The notes: generated from the letters alone by a model not told the origin. Numbered from the stretch's first letter, positions 1-7,698 are shown. The stretch is 25,702 nucleotides of DNA from an uncultured Bacteroides sp. (GCF_910585845.1 NZ_CAJUHF010000049.1:1-25702), one strand, 5' to 3'. Numbers and translations are program-made.

Positions 1-848
1 TCGCGCTCCTTGTCGGCATTGGGGCGGATAAGCAGGCTGTCCAAGGGCTGGTCTTTATATAAATTGAAATCTTCTTCCATGCAGTCGTCCAAGGAGCGGT
101 ACGGGCTGTGGGGCGGATTCATGCCCACCATAATGAAGAACGGTTTCTTCGGGTCGCGCACATTGCCTTCGTTCTTCAGATAAGAGACCACCATAGCCGC
201 TTCGTGCAGCGGTGACCACTCCTTCGGGTCGTGGCGGTTTCCCTCCGTGTCCCAATAATGAGGATCCTTATGCACATCGAACGTTCCGTAAGAATACCAG
301 TAGTTGAAACCGTGGCGCCGCTCTCTCGGCGTATAGGCATCCCATGCCGGCACACGGTCTTCCACGTAGTGTCCGGGGCGTTGCGGGTCGTTCGGCATCG
401 GATAGTCGGCGTGCAGCTTACCGAAGTAGGCACAGTCATAGCCCGACTTGCTGAAAACATCACCGATACACTCTACGTCTTCACGCAACGAACTGATGGG
501 ACGGCTCGAATTGCAGTTCAAGGGGACGCCACTCTTATTGGGATACATACCCGTCAGCAACATTCCCCGGTGAGGGCTACTCAGCGGACAATTGCTCTGG
601 GCAGAACTCAGCACCAACGCTTCGCGTGCAAAACCGTTCAGATTTGGCGTATGCACCGGATCGTTGCGGAAGTTCACCTTATCGCGGAAACCTTCTTCTC
701 CCCAAAAACCCATCGCCTGGTTGCGATACTGATCGGGAAAGACGTAAATGATGTTTGGAAGTTGTGCCTGCTCTTCCTGCTGAGTTTTGCAGCCTTGCAG
801 GGCTAACAGGCTTACACTTCCTAAAAACAAACTAAACCGATTCATCAT
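1..848 (-). CDS. Family S1 sulfatase, serine-type, 3' part missing (window edge)
   Basis: Removes sulfate esters from carbohydrates, here most likely from glycosaminoglycan oligosaccharides, in the periplasm or at the cell surface. The first ~281 residues are present; the C-terminal half lies outside the window. The N-terminus is lipoprotein-like (LLALQGC, Cys about residue 19-20). PNIIYVFPDQ supplies the early metal-binding Asp. The sulfatase signature reads PLSSPHRGMLLTG, with Ser about residue 89-90 at the formylglycine position of the S/C-x-P-x-R motif. Serine-type enzymes are matured by an anaerobic radical-SAM enzyme (anSME), as is usual in Bacteroides. Later motifs include GKLHADYP and MNPPHSPYRS. 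Two adjacent in-frame ATGs (848 and 845) are possible starts. It begins 22-25 bases after the GH88 stop on the same strand, so the two are probably co-transcribed. The exact sulfate position cleaved cannot be read here. Confidence 0.93.
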   Translation of the reverse strand, partial: MMNRFSLFLGSVSLLALQGCKTQQEEQAQLPNIIYVFPDQYRNQAMGFWGEEGFRDKVNFRNDPVHTPNLNGFAREALVLSSAQSNCPLSSPHRGMLLTGMYPNKSGVPLNCNSSRPISSLREDVECIGDVFSKSGYDCAYFGKLHADYPMPNDPQRPGHYVEDRVPAWDAYTPRERRHGFNYWYSYGTFDVHKDPHYWDTEGNRHDPKEWSPLHEAAMVVSYLKNEGNVRDPKKPFFIMVGMNPPHSPYRSLDDCMEEDFNLYKDQPLDSLLIRPNADKER

Positions 849-870
849 AATCTATTCCGTTCTTTACTAC

Positions 871-2088
871 TCAGAAAAGTTTCTTACCGGCTTCCAAATC
901 CCTCTTACGCATGATCCCTTCCAAGAAATAATAGTCAGCATAGTTCAGCGGAACATCAATTTCCGCATTGTGAGGAATGCTACCTACGGAGTGCATCAGG
1001 ATGAAGTTTCCGTTCGTTCCCACCTCGGCACGGTAGGCAGGAGAGCCAAGGCTTCCCATAATCTTGTCAGCAGTCGCTTTGTAATTCTTGTCGGGGAGGT
1101 AGGTGCTCAGCTCATAGAGTGCCGAAGCCGTACAGGCAGCCGAAGAGGCGTCACGCGGTTCGTCGGGCTTGTTCGGAGCATCATAGTCCCAATAAGGCAC
1201 AAGGTCTTCCGGCAGATTAGGATTGTTGAAGATGAAGTCGTGAACTTTTACAGCCATATCCAGATATTTCGGATCGCGAGTATAACGGTAGCACATGGTA
1301 TATCCGTAAAGTGCCCATGCCTGTCCGCGTGCCCAAGAGGATTCGTCGGCATAACCTTGCGCGGTCTGTCTGCTGCGCACTTCACCGGTTTCAGGATCAT
1401 AGTCCACTACATGATAGCAGCTGTTGTTGTCGCGGAAGTGGTTCTTCATCGTAGTGTCGGCATGCTTCACTGCTATATTATAATAGGTGGAATCGCCCGA
1501 AAGTCTGGAAGCTTCAAACATCAGTTCCAAGTTCATCATGTTATCTATGATCACGGGGCACTTCCAGCCACGACGTGCCTGCCAGCCCTTGTCGGCATCC
1601 CAAGATTGCAGGACACCTGCCGCCGGGCGGAAACGGGTGGAAAGAGACTTTGCCGTCTGGATGATGACAGGTTTATACTCTTCTTTGTTTGCAAAACGGT
1701 ATCCGTTCAGATAGCTGCTACCGATCATAAAGCCTACGTCATGATGCCACGTGAGGTACTTCACAGAATCGAGAGCTTCAGTATACTTCTGAGCCAAAGG
1801 CAACCATTTGTCGTCACCCGTCAGCTTGTACATGTACCAAATGTTACCAGGGAAAAATCCGGAGCACCAGTCATCAATAGCTACATACAGAATGCTGCCG
1901 TCTGCATTGATTGTCCGCGGATTCAGTATTCTTCCCGACTTTTCAATAATATCGGTCTGAATGGTTTCCTGTGCCACTGCATTCTCAATATTCTCTTGAA
2001 TAAAATCAGTCTCAGGCTTGCTCTTCTGTCCCGTACAACTTGCCAAAACGAAAAGAGATACTCCCAATGTAGTTAGGATTGTTTTCAT
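871..2088 (-). CDS. GH88 unsaturated glucuronyl hydrolase, lipoprotein
   Basis: Hydrolyses the unsaturated uronic acid from the non-reducing end of oligosaccharides made by polysaccharide lyases, typically from chondroitin, hyaluronan or heparan. The 405-residue length fits the family. The N-terminus is a lipoprotein signal (LFVLASC, Cys18). The (alpha/alpha)6-barrel signatures are present: DDWCSGFFPGNIWYMY (72-87), HHDVGF with Asp117 and IDNMMNLEL with Asp182. The last two match the paired catalytic aspartates known in GH88. HDFIFNNPNLPEDLVPYWD and DEPRDASSAA near the C-terminus are also typical. It is the first gene of a likely operon with the sulfatase, an arrangement seen in Bacteroides glycosaminoglycan loci. 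No SusC/SusD or lyase is visible in the window, so the substrate is an inference. Confidence 0.95.
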   Translation of the reverse strand: MKTILTTLGVSLFVLASCTGQKSKPETDFIQENIENAVAQETIQTDIIEKSGRILNPRTINADGSILYVAIDDWCSGFFPGNIWYMYKLTGDDKWLPLAQKYTEALDSVKYLTWHHDVGFMIGSSYLNGYRFANKEEYKPVIIQTAKSLSTRFRPAAGVLQSWDADKGWQARRGWKCPVIIDNMMNLELMFEASRLSGDSTYYNIAVKHADTTMKNHFRDNNSCYHVVDYDPETGEVRSRQTAQGYADESSWARGQAWALYGYTMCYRYTRDPKYLDMAVKVHDFIFNNPNLPEDLVPYWDYDAPNKPDEPRDASSAACTASALYELSTYLPDKNYKATADKIMGSLGSPAYRAEVGTNGNFILMHSVGSIPHNAEIDVPLNYADYYFLEGIMRKRDLEAGKKLF

Positions 2089-2129
2089 AATAATGATTTG
2101 TTTATTAGAGTTTCACATTCTTTCGTCAG

Positions 2130-2137
2130 CAAATATA
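2130..2137 (-). promoter_or_regulatory. Bacteroides-type -7 box for GH88/sulfatase operon
   Basis: On the minus strand the bases read TATATTTG, an exact match to the Bacteroides -7 consensus TAnnTTTG. The box ends about 41 bases before the GH88 ATG, leaving a short leader. A T-rich stretch sits roughly where the -33 TTTG would be, but it is not an exact match. It lies back to back with a similar box at 2193-2200, giving a divergent promoter region of about 70 bp. Confidence 0.55.
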
Positions 2138-2192
2138 GCATAGTTTTAAAGAAAACACCCTCACAAATCATACACTAAAAGGGTAAAATTGA

Positions 2193-2200
2193 TACATTTG
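2193..2200 (+). promoter_or_regulatory. Bacteroides-type -7 box for thioesterase
   Basis: The plus strand reads TACATTTG, an exact TAnnTTTG match, ending 44 bases before the ATG at 2245. No clear -33 TTTG is visible at the expected spacing, so the call rests on the -7 box and its position. Confidence 0.5.
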
Positions 2201-2244
2201 CACATAAACTGCATATTTTGTACTTTTTAATCATATAAAAGAAC

Positions 2245-2655
2245 ATGACTCTACAAGATTTTTTCAAAAATGACCGCTTTGCCACAAACGCCGGCGTCGA
2301 GTTGCTGGAAATGGCAGAAGGGTATGGCAAAGCACGGCTCGTCGTAACAGAGGCACATCTCAATGCCGGACATCGCACGCAAGGAGGCGCCCTCTTCACC
2401 CTTGCCGACCTGGCACTTGCCGCAGCAGCCAACTCGCATGGTACACTGGCGTTCTCCTTATCATCCAACATTACCTTTCTGCGTGCCAGCGGTCCGGGTG
2501 ATACATTGTATGCCGAAGCACACGAACGATACGTCGGACGAACTACCGGACACTATCAGGTAGACATTACCAATCAGGACGGAGTACTGATCGCCACATT
2601 CGAATCGAGCGTATTCAGAAAAGGAGACCCGTTACCTTTAAAGAGTGACGGGTGA
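2245..2655 (+). CDS. PaaI-family hotdog thioesterase
   Basis: Predicted cytosolic acyl-CoA thioesterase with a single hotdog fold. At 136 residues it matches the PaaI/YdiI-like family. The conserved helix segment GGALFTLADLALAAAANS (residues 47-64) contains the Gly-Gly pair and Asp55, the position where this family carries its catalytic acidic residue. The HRTQGG lead-in and a strand reading SLSSNITFLRASGPGDTL are typical of PaaI proteins, which cleave phenylacetyl-CoA-type or short/medium acyl-CoAs. No phenylacetate pathway genes lie nearby, so the substrate is open; a housekeeping CoA-recycling role is as likely. It is a single-gene unit facing away from GH88 and convergent with the DUF3108 gene, which ends 27 bases downstream. 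Confidence 0.92.
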   Translation: MTLQDFFKNDRFATNAGVELLEMAEGYGKARLVVTEAHLNAGHRTQGGALFTLADLALAAAANSHGTLAFSLSSNITFLRASGPGDTLYAEAHERYVGRTTGHYQVDITNQDGVLIATFESSVFRKGDPLPLKSDG

Positions 2656-2681
2656 GTGACAATTTATAGCTCCTAACTCCC

Positions 2682-3545
2682 TCATTTTCTCTCTACGACA
2701 GAGGTCATCGGGTAACGGTTTCCTTCCACACTTGTCAGAAACGCCTTTGCCGAACCGAAATTGAGGTACATATCCAAACGTATAGGCAAGTGATTCCGGT
2801 CATCAGAGACAAAGAAAGTGATCACCTCCTTCTCTTTTCCTTTCTTATACTCCACGAAAGAGAAGACCAGGCAGCGATAGGTGACATCGTTGTTCGCTTT
2901 CACATTCTCTTTTCCGCGATAGATCAAGGTCTGCTCTTCTACTCTGCGACCGGTAGCCATAGGAAACTGTATGCGACTACCCACGGTGTAATCATCGGGA
3001 TTGTAGGAGCGTGCCTGCCCCAAAATACTCAGCATGTCGAAGATGCAGCGTGAGTCGCTGTACTCCATTTCTTGCGCTGGACGGTCTCTCCACGTACGTC
3101 TCTGCTTGACGTTGGCTACCCCATCCTTATAGGAAAACCAAGCTTCGTCTACCGTGTAACGGCTCCCCTCTTCCGCTGCCTTGCGAAAATAGAGCGGCTC
3201 CAACTTCTCGCTGACGTAGCAAGTCAACGTATCGCGCATCTTGAAGAAGAAATCCGCCTTCTTGCTTCCTCCCGAAAGCAGATTGAAGCAGTAGGCAGGC
3301 TGCGACCGATAGGTAGCGGCCTCTGTTGTCAGATGTGCCAGCCCCACCTTTTTCCATATGAATTTCCAGTTGAAGTACAGGTCATACTTTACGCTTTCGC
3401 CTGCCTGAAAAGCGGTGTTCTGAGCCGTACATTGGGCACGGGCGGGAAGGGCAACGGCAAACAGCAAGATAAACAGCACTCCCCACAACCATCCGCGCTT
3501 ACTGGCGATTGCGGTTGTTGCGATTATTATTCTTCTTGTCTTCAT
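2682..3545 (-). CDS. DUF3108 domain protein, secreted to envelope
   Basis: A 287-residue exported protein of the DUF3108 family; no biochemical role is firmly known. The N-terminus has basic residues, then a hydrophobic stretch (WGVLFILLFAVALP) and a likely signal peptidase I site at ARA|Q near residue 37. The mature part is beta-rich, with the family's early FQAGESVKYDLYFNWKFIW segment, a FKMRDTLTCYV segment and a C-terminal FFVSDDRNHLPIRLDM segment. The only Met before the signal peptide is at 3545, so the gene overlaps the upstream lipoprotein gene by 47 bases in another frame and is probably translationally coupled to it. The conserved pairing suggests a shared envelope function, but that is inference. 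Its stop is convergent with the thioesterase gene. Confidence 0.85.
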   Translation of the reverse strand: MKTRRIIIATTAIASKRGWLWGVLFILLFAVALPARAQCTAQNTAFQAGESVKYDLYFNWKFIWKKVGLAHLTTEAATYRSQPAYCFNLLSGGSKKADFFFKMRDTLTCYVSEKLEPLYFRKAAEEGSRYTVDEAWFSYKDGVANVKQRRTWRDRPAQEMEYSDSRCIFDMLSILGQARSYNPDDYTVGSRIQFPMATGRRVEEQTLIYRGKENVKANNDVTYRCLVFSFVEYKKGKEKEVITFFVSDDRNHLPIRLDMYLNFGSAKAFLTSVEGNRYPMTSVVERK

Positions 3546-5412
3546 CTGGTTTCTGTTTTTTAAGTTCGTCCGGCTTCTGTTTATCCAGCGGTTTTTCTTT
3601 GATACCCCAAGTTTGGGTCAGTTCAAAGTTTGCCTTCAGTTCTATGACCTGAGGATAATAGAAGACCTCTTCCGGCTGCCGCTTCTCTTTATAATTTCCA
3701 GGGTCCCATACTCCGTTTCCATTGGCATCATTGATGAGACGCGCACTATACTTACCGGGATTCAGGAAGTAGAAGTCCGCCTTTCCGTCAACAACCGGCA
3801 CCGTACGCACCACCTTGTCCTGCCCATCCAGTAGTTCTACGAATGCCAGCGAATCTGCACCGCTCACGTTATAGAAAATCTGCCCGTATTCTTCGAGTTT
3901 CTTCACCTTGAAATCTTTCTTCACCTTGTCGGTGAACAGACCATATATTCCATAGAATGCTACCGAATCGACCTCGAGGCTGTAACTCTCGCCCGGCTCC
4001 CAGTCTGCATAGACATTATAGCGCAGCAGATTGAGCGAATCGGGAAGGAAGTCGAAAGCGACATCTTTCCAAAGCGTGTCCACCTTCTGCCTGAGATGAA
4101 TGGCATCACTTGACGCACTTGCCAAAGGTTCTTTGAAAGTGAACGAAATGTAGTCGTAGACATCCATCGAACCGGGCGCATATACCTCCACAGGCAGGAA
4201 AACGGTTGGCTCCACATACTCCTTACCCTCTTTTTCTGCTTTCTTGCGGGCCTTTTCCAGTTCTTTCTCTCTCTTCTCGCGTTCTTTTTCCAACTCTTTT
4301 TCTGATTTAGGCCTGAGTTTGGAAACTAGTTTCAACGTGTCCGTGCGAGGAACCAGTTGGTTGAGCGTATCGGTGTAGAGGTAAGAAAGGCTCATCTTCA
4401 GTGTATCTATCTCGTAAACCAACGAATCCCTTATCCAATAGGTCAACGTATCTATGCGCCCGGTGGGCATCTCCACGATGAAAGCATCGGTTTCATCGAA
4501 GTTCAGTCCCTTCAGTAAGGGCAACGAATCTGCAGTGGCAGAAAAGTAAAAAGAGAATTTACGCGGTTCGGGACGTTCGCTCTTGATGAGCCGTTGCGAG
4601 TAAGTGCGTTCCTTGAAGCAACGCAAGATGACATTGTCCGGCAAGAAGTGGGTATAGTTCACCTGCCTGATTGTATCCACGGTCAACGAGTCTTTCCAAA
4701 CAGTATCGGCACGCAAACGCTGCTCCATCGAGGGGATGATCAACGAGTCTTCGAAAGCAATGACTTCGGTGGGTTGGCTGTAACAAAAGTTCTGATCGGC
4801 ATCCTGCAATCCGAAGATATGATACTTACCGGAAGCTACACCACGGATGATGAAGCGACCACGACTATCGGTACGCCCCACCCTGTCGAAAGGCTTCGTA
4901 GTGAAAGCGGAGTCAGCCAAGTCGGAATGCAGCCCCACCAGCATGCCTTTCACCGGCTCCAGATTAGCCGCATTCAGCACGATGCCCGAAAGTGTCATCG
5001 AATCGAGCTGCGTACCGGTAGAAAAGGTAAATCCAAAATCGAGCAATGGATTACCCTCATTGTTGTCCTGTATGGCGTCCGAGAAATCTATCGTATAGGT
5101 TGTATTGGGCTTGAGCGTATCTTGCAAGTTGATAACGACTTTCTTCCCATTCGCCTTTATTTCGGGCTGCTGCACCTGAGGCGGGGAGATCACGATTTTC
5201 TCGCCCGGCTTCTCCAGCTTGATAAACTCGTCAAATTCAATAACCACCTTCTTCTGGCTGTTATTAAGGGCACCCGGCGCAGGATTACTCCCCACAAAAC
5301 GGGGAGGTGTTTCATCGTAGGCGCCACCATCCGGACGACCTATACTGGCGCAGGAATAAAGCCCGGCAACAACTGCTGCCGCAATAGCCAAATGTCTGAA
5401 AAAAGGTTTCAT
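3499..5412 (-). CDS. Ig-like (Big_5) domain lipoprotein
   Basis: A large predicted lipoprotein of 637 residues. I chose the ATG at 5412 (MKPFFRHLAIAAAVVAGLYS, Cys21) because it gives a clean lipoprotein signal and lies just downstream of a -7 box at 5441-5448; a start at 5463 would lie upstream of the predicted transcription start. After an Asp/Gly-rich segment comes a bacterial Ig-like Big_5 domain (about 33-133), then a carboxypeptidase-regulatory-like beta sandwich (about 143-220, with TDSRGRFIIRGVASGKYHIF). A very charged Lys/Glu segment, likely helical, occupies about 368-402. More beta structure follows, including NPGKYSARLINDANGNGVWD. The tail is Lys/Asn/Arg-rich. The family is common in Bacteroidetes next to DUF3108 genes; the role is unknown. 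Confidence 0.85.
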   Translation of the reverse strand: MKPFFRHLAIAAAVVAGLYSCASIGRPDGGAYDETPPRFVGSNPAPGALNNSQKKVVIEFDEFIKLEKPGEKIVISPPQVQQPEIKANGKKVVINLQDTLKPNTTYTIDFSDAIQDNNEGNPLLDFGFTFSTGTQLDSMTLSGIVLNAANLEPVKGMLVGLHSDLADSAFTTKPFDRVGRTDSRGRFIIRGVASGKYHIFGLQDADQNFCYSQPTEVIAFEDSLIIPSMEQRLRADTVWKDSLTVDTIRQVNYTHFLPDNVILRCFKERTYSQRLIKSERPEPRKFSFYFSATADSLPLLKGLNFDETDAFIVEMPTGRIDTLTYWIRDSLVYEIDTLKMSLSYLYTDTLNQLVPRTDTLKLVSKLRPKSEKELEKEREKREKELEKARKKAEKEGKEYVEPTVFLPVEVYAPGSMDVYDYISFTFKEPLASASSDAIHLRQKVDTLWKDVAFDFLPDSLNLLRYNVYADWEPGESYSLEVDSVAFYGIYGLFTDKVKKDFKVKKLEEYGQIFYNVSGADSLAFVELLDGQDKVVRTVPVVDGKADFYFLNPGKYSARLINDANGNGVWDPGNYKEKRQPEEVFYYPQVIELKANFELTQTWGIKEKPLDKQKPDELKKQKPDEDKKNNNRNNRNRQ

Positions 5413-5440
5413 AAATGAATATTCGTTACGTAACATGTTG

Positions 5441-5448
5441 CAAAAATA
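5441..5448 (-). promoter_or_regulatory. Bacteroides-type -7 box for Ig-like lipoprotein operon
   Basis: The minus strand reads TATTTTTG (TAnnTTTG consensus), 29 bases before the ATG at 5412. This helps decide the start: transcription should begin near 5437, which excludes the upstream in-frame Met codons at 5463 and 5460. No exact -33 TTTG is visible. Confidence 0.5.
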
Positions 5449-5999
5449 AATGTTATCCATCAATATATAGTATGCTTTACGGTATTTTAATCAAAAATAG
5501 GGTTCATCCGATATTTCAAGTGATACGGCAACCTATCATACAGCGGGCTGAAAGCCCAACAACCTGACAGTCCTGGGAATACTTTGAAAATCCATGATGG
5601 TATGTTTACCCATTGCATGTGGCACATATCGGGGATGCTTGAGCCTCTTCAGAGATCGTGATAGGTACAGCCCAACAAAGAACTGAATTTCACTCAGAAA
5701 AAACAGCAGAACTGAAGCAGAAAACGGACAAAAAACAGCGAAAAACGACTGAAAAATGCGTTGCAAAATTAGCCAAAACACACTGGTAAACAAGCATTTC
5801 ATGCAACATCCTTGAAACAAGCAACACAAACACATCCATCTATAATAAAAAAGAAAAAGCGGAAAATACCGTGAACGACCGGAACGTCCCGTTTGCTCCT
5901 CCGCCCCTCCACGTCCCGACAATCACTCCCTATGGAACGAACGCCTGCAACGCAGAGAGCCGTAGTACGGGTAAAAAGCCGCCGAGTTTGCTGCCACAT

Positions 6000-6052
6000 C
6001 CCCTGGGGTTTGTCGGAACATTGCCCCGCATTTGTCTAGAAAACCCCAGGGG
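6000..6052. repeat. Perfect 12-base inverted repeat, 29-base spacer
   Basis: The arm CCCCTGGGGTTT at 6000-6011 is matched exactly by AAACCCCAGGGG at 6041-6052. Adding 5999/6053 makes 13 pairs. Each arm also contains the short palindrome CCCCTGGGG/CCCCAGGGG, so it could act as DNA cruciform, RNA stem or a binding site for two dimers. No T-run follows, so a terminator is unlikely. Confidence 0.7.
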
Positions 6053-6123
6053 AATCGGACACAAAGCCCGGGACAATCCGACAATCCGGAATTGGGAATT
6101 TAGAGAGTTGTTCTGCTTCATAG

Positions 6124-6181
6124 CTTCTTCGTACAGAGGTACTTTTGTACGGAGAAGGAACGGAGCTGATACGGAGCAAAG
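6124..6181 (+). repeat. Hairpin and 11-base tandem repeats upstream of efflux operon
   Basis: CTTCTTCGTAC (6124-6134) pairs with GTACGGAGAAG (6147-6157), allowing one G-T pair, around a 12-base loop. The second arm begins three imperfect 11-base units: ACGGAGAAGGA (6149-6159), ACGGAGCTGAT (6160-6170) and ACGGAGCAAAG (6171-6181). An 11-base period is close to one helical turn. Confidence 0.6.
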
Positions 6182-6309
6182 CGTCCCTGATATATCTCCG
6201 ATCCGGATTTGATCCGAATCAATTCCGTCAACAGGTATACTCCGAAAATCTTTACCAGCAAGTTCGGACAGGCAAATGATGTATAAAACATAGTTAAAAA
6301 TGAACCTTT

Positions 6310-6387
6310 CAGGAAACTAATCTGTTCTAAAATAGATAATTTTGTACTCAGGAAACTGAGAGAGTGCTTTCAGTTTCCGTTTTTGTT
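6310..6387 (+). promoter_or_regulatory. Operator-like GGAAACT sites and 5' leader hairpin
   Basis: CAGGAAACT occurs at 6310-6318 and again at 6349-6357, on either side of the -7 box. The second copy is part of a perfect dyad: GGAAACTGA (6351-6359) and TCAGTTTCC (6370-6378), 10-base loop. GTTTTTGTT follows at 6379-6387. Two readings are possible: a dimer-binding operator at the transcription start, or a 5' RNA hairpin. A true terminator is unlikely because the hairpin begins within a few bases of the predicted start. No regulator gene is adjacent. Confidence 0.5.
6337..6344 (+). promoter_or_regulatory. Bacteroides-type -7 box for efflux operon
   Basis: TAATTTTG matches TAnnTTTG exactly. The predicted transcription start is near 6348, leaving a leader of about 125 bases before the adaptor ATG at 6474. 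There is no clear -33 TTTG; copies of GGAAACT sit on both sides of the box, which would suit control by a bound regulator. Confidence 0.5.
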
Positions 6388-6473
6388 AACCGATACCTTC
6401 GCTATGACAACACAGAAAGCCTTTATTCATCAAAATGAAAAAATAAACCAAAAGACAGAGAATAATTACGAGT

Positions 6474-7649
6474 ATGAAGAGTAGATTGATTTTATTGGCA
6501 TGTTGTTGCCTGTCACTGTTCGGTTGCGGACAAGGTGACAAGACTACGGGCAAGGCACCCGAATTTGCAGTAATTACGGTGAACACCACCACTGCTAATC
6601 TGACAAATAGTTATCCGGCAACCATCAAAGGCAAACAAGATGTGGAAATCCGTCCTATGGTGAGCGGTTTCATCACCAAGTTGCATGTGGACGAAGGTTC
6701 CGTAGTCCGGAAGGGGCAAGTGTTGTTCAGTATCGACCCTGTGCAATATCAGGCTGCCGTAAATTCGGCAAAGGCAGCTGTCGAAACTGCAAAAGCAGCT
6801 GTAAACACTCAGGAACTCACCGTAAAAAACAAACGCGAACTGAACCAGAAGAACATCATCAGCAATTATGACCTGCAAATGGCAGAAAACCAACTGGCAC
6901 AAGTGAAAGCACAACTGGCGCAGGCAGAAGCACAACTGGTGAACGCGAAAAACAATCTGTCCTACACCAGCGTAACCAGCCCCAGCGATGGCATAGTAGG
7001 TACAATCCCTTACCGGGTAGGTAGCCTCGTCAGTCCCTCCGTTGCCACTCCGCTGACTACCGTTGCCGATATTTCCGAGATGTTCGCTTACTTCTCTATG
7101 ACCGAAAGGCAATTACTGGCAATGATCAACGAAGGTGGAAGCATCAAAGAGATTCTGGACAAGATGCCTTCCGTGCATCTGCAACTCATTGACGGAACCA
7201 TATATGCCGACAGCGGACGTGTAGAAACCATCAGTGGCGTCATCGACCAAGCAACAGGTTCGGTCAACATGCGTGCCCTCTTCCCCAACCAGCGCAACAT
7301 CCTGCGCAGTGGTGGTACGGGTAACGTCATATTCCAGAACCCGATGCAGAACGTAATCATGATTCCCCAGTCGGCTACCACCGAAATACAGGACAAGAAA
7401 TTCGTATTCGTCGTGCAAGAAGACAACACTCTGAAGAACACAGAAGTACAGGTGTTTAAGCTGAACGACGGCAAATATTACTACGTGACCAATGGTTTGA
7501 AAGCGGGTGACAAAATAGTGATGGAAGGCGTGCAGAACCTGAGAGCCGGAGTTACCATCACTCCGATTACCCCTGCCGAGAAAGAGGCGGAATACAAAAA
7601 GGCGCTGCAAGACCAGAAAGACGGTAACATCCAAACTGCGTTTCAATGA
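6474..7649 (+). CDS. RND efflux periplasmic adaptor (MexA/AcrA family)
   Basis: Membrane fusion protein that links the inner-membrane RND pump to the outer-membrane channel. Its 391 residues fit the family. The N-terminus is a lipoprotein signal (LILLACCCLSLFGC, Cys18). The order is typical: a first barrel/lipoyl half (VEIRPMVSGFITKLHVDEGS, about 57-76, then VVRKGQVLFSIDP), an Ala/Gln-rich alpha-helical hairpin (about 90-160), the returning lipoyl half (YTSVTSPSDGIVGTIPYRVG), a beta-barrel domain and a C-terminal membrane-proximal domain ending LKAGDKIVMEGVQNLRAGV. It is the first gene of the operon, 49 bases before the permease. The drug range cannot be read from the sequence. Confidence 0.96.
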   Translation: MKSRLILLACCCLSLFGCGQGDKTTGKAPEFAVITVNTTTANLTNSYPATIKGKQDVEIRPMVSGFITKLHVDEGSVVRKGQVLFSIDPVQYQAAVNSAKAAVETAKAAVNTQELTVKNKRELNQKNIISNYDLQMAENQLAQVKAQLAQAEAQLVNAKNNLSYTSVTSPSDGIVGTIPYRVGSLVSPSVATPLTTVADISEMFAYFSMTERQLLAMINEGGSIKEILDKMPSVHLQLIDGTIYADSGRVETISGVIDQATGSVNMRALFPNQRNILRSGGTGNVIFQNPMQNVIMIPQSATTEIQDKKFVFVVQEDNTLKNTEVQVFKLNDGKYYYVTNGLKAGDKIVMEGVQNLRAGVTITPITPAEKEAEYKKALQDQKDGNIQTAFQ

Positions 7650-7698
7650 AGAATGAACTCCGGTTCTTCGAATCTTTAATTCTTTAATTTTTCAGGAA

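Larger units (their letters stand above)
5413..6473. other. 1.06 kb repeat-rich intergenic region
   Basis: No convincing gene is seen on either strand. Short open frames exist (5536-5922 minus, 5871-6212 plus), but they lack recognisable domains, signal peptides or a well-placed promoter, and the second runs straight through an inverted repeat. The region holds a small hairpin (GGGCT/AGCCC, 5544-5556), a perfect 12-base inverted repeat (6000-6052), a hairpin plus three 11-base tandem units (6124-6181), scattered ATCCGG/ATCCGA copies (6070-6215), and the efflux promoter and operator-like region (6310-6387). Base composition changes from AT-rich (5680-5860) to GC-richer (5870-6080). It separates two divergent operons and is much longer than the other divergent spacers in the window. 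Confidence 0.6.

Noticed and set aside
787..2076. Long open frame (429 codons) on the plus strand across GH88
   Set aside because: It is antisense to a gene with clear catalytic motifs and a lipoprotein signal, and has no recognisable domain. The same applies to long antisense frames over the sulfatase (231-806), Ig-like lipoprotein (4594-5418), RND permease (7705-8595) and VirE-type gene (23386-24672).
5463..5463. Upstream start for the Ig-like lipoprotein (17 extra residues)
   Set aside because: It would hide the lipoprotein signal and lies upstream of the -7 box at 5441-5448.
5536..5922. 128-codon minus-strand frame in the repeat-rich spacer
   Set aside because: Composition is irregular (Phe/Cys runs from AT-rich sequence), with no domain and no promoter box at a sensible distance.
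6000..6052. Phase-variable invertible promoter flanked by inverted repeats
   Set aside because: The spacer is only 29 bases and contains no TAnnTTTG box on either strand; no recombinase gene is nearby.
5871..6212. 113-codon plus-strand frame in the repeat-rich spacer
   Set aside because: It runs through the perfect inverted repeat and the 11-base tandem units, so repeats explain it better than coding. If copies elsewhere keep the same frame this should be reconsidered.
6351..6387. Intrinsic terminator (dyad plus GTTTTTGTT)
   Set aside because: The stem would begin within a few bases of the predicted transcription start and lies before, not after, a gene. Operator or leader hairpin is more likely, unless an upstream transcript exists.
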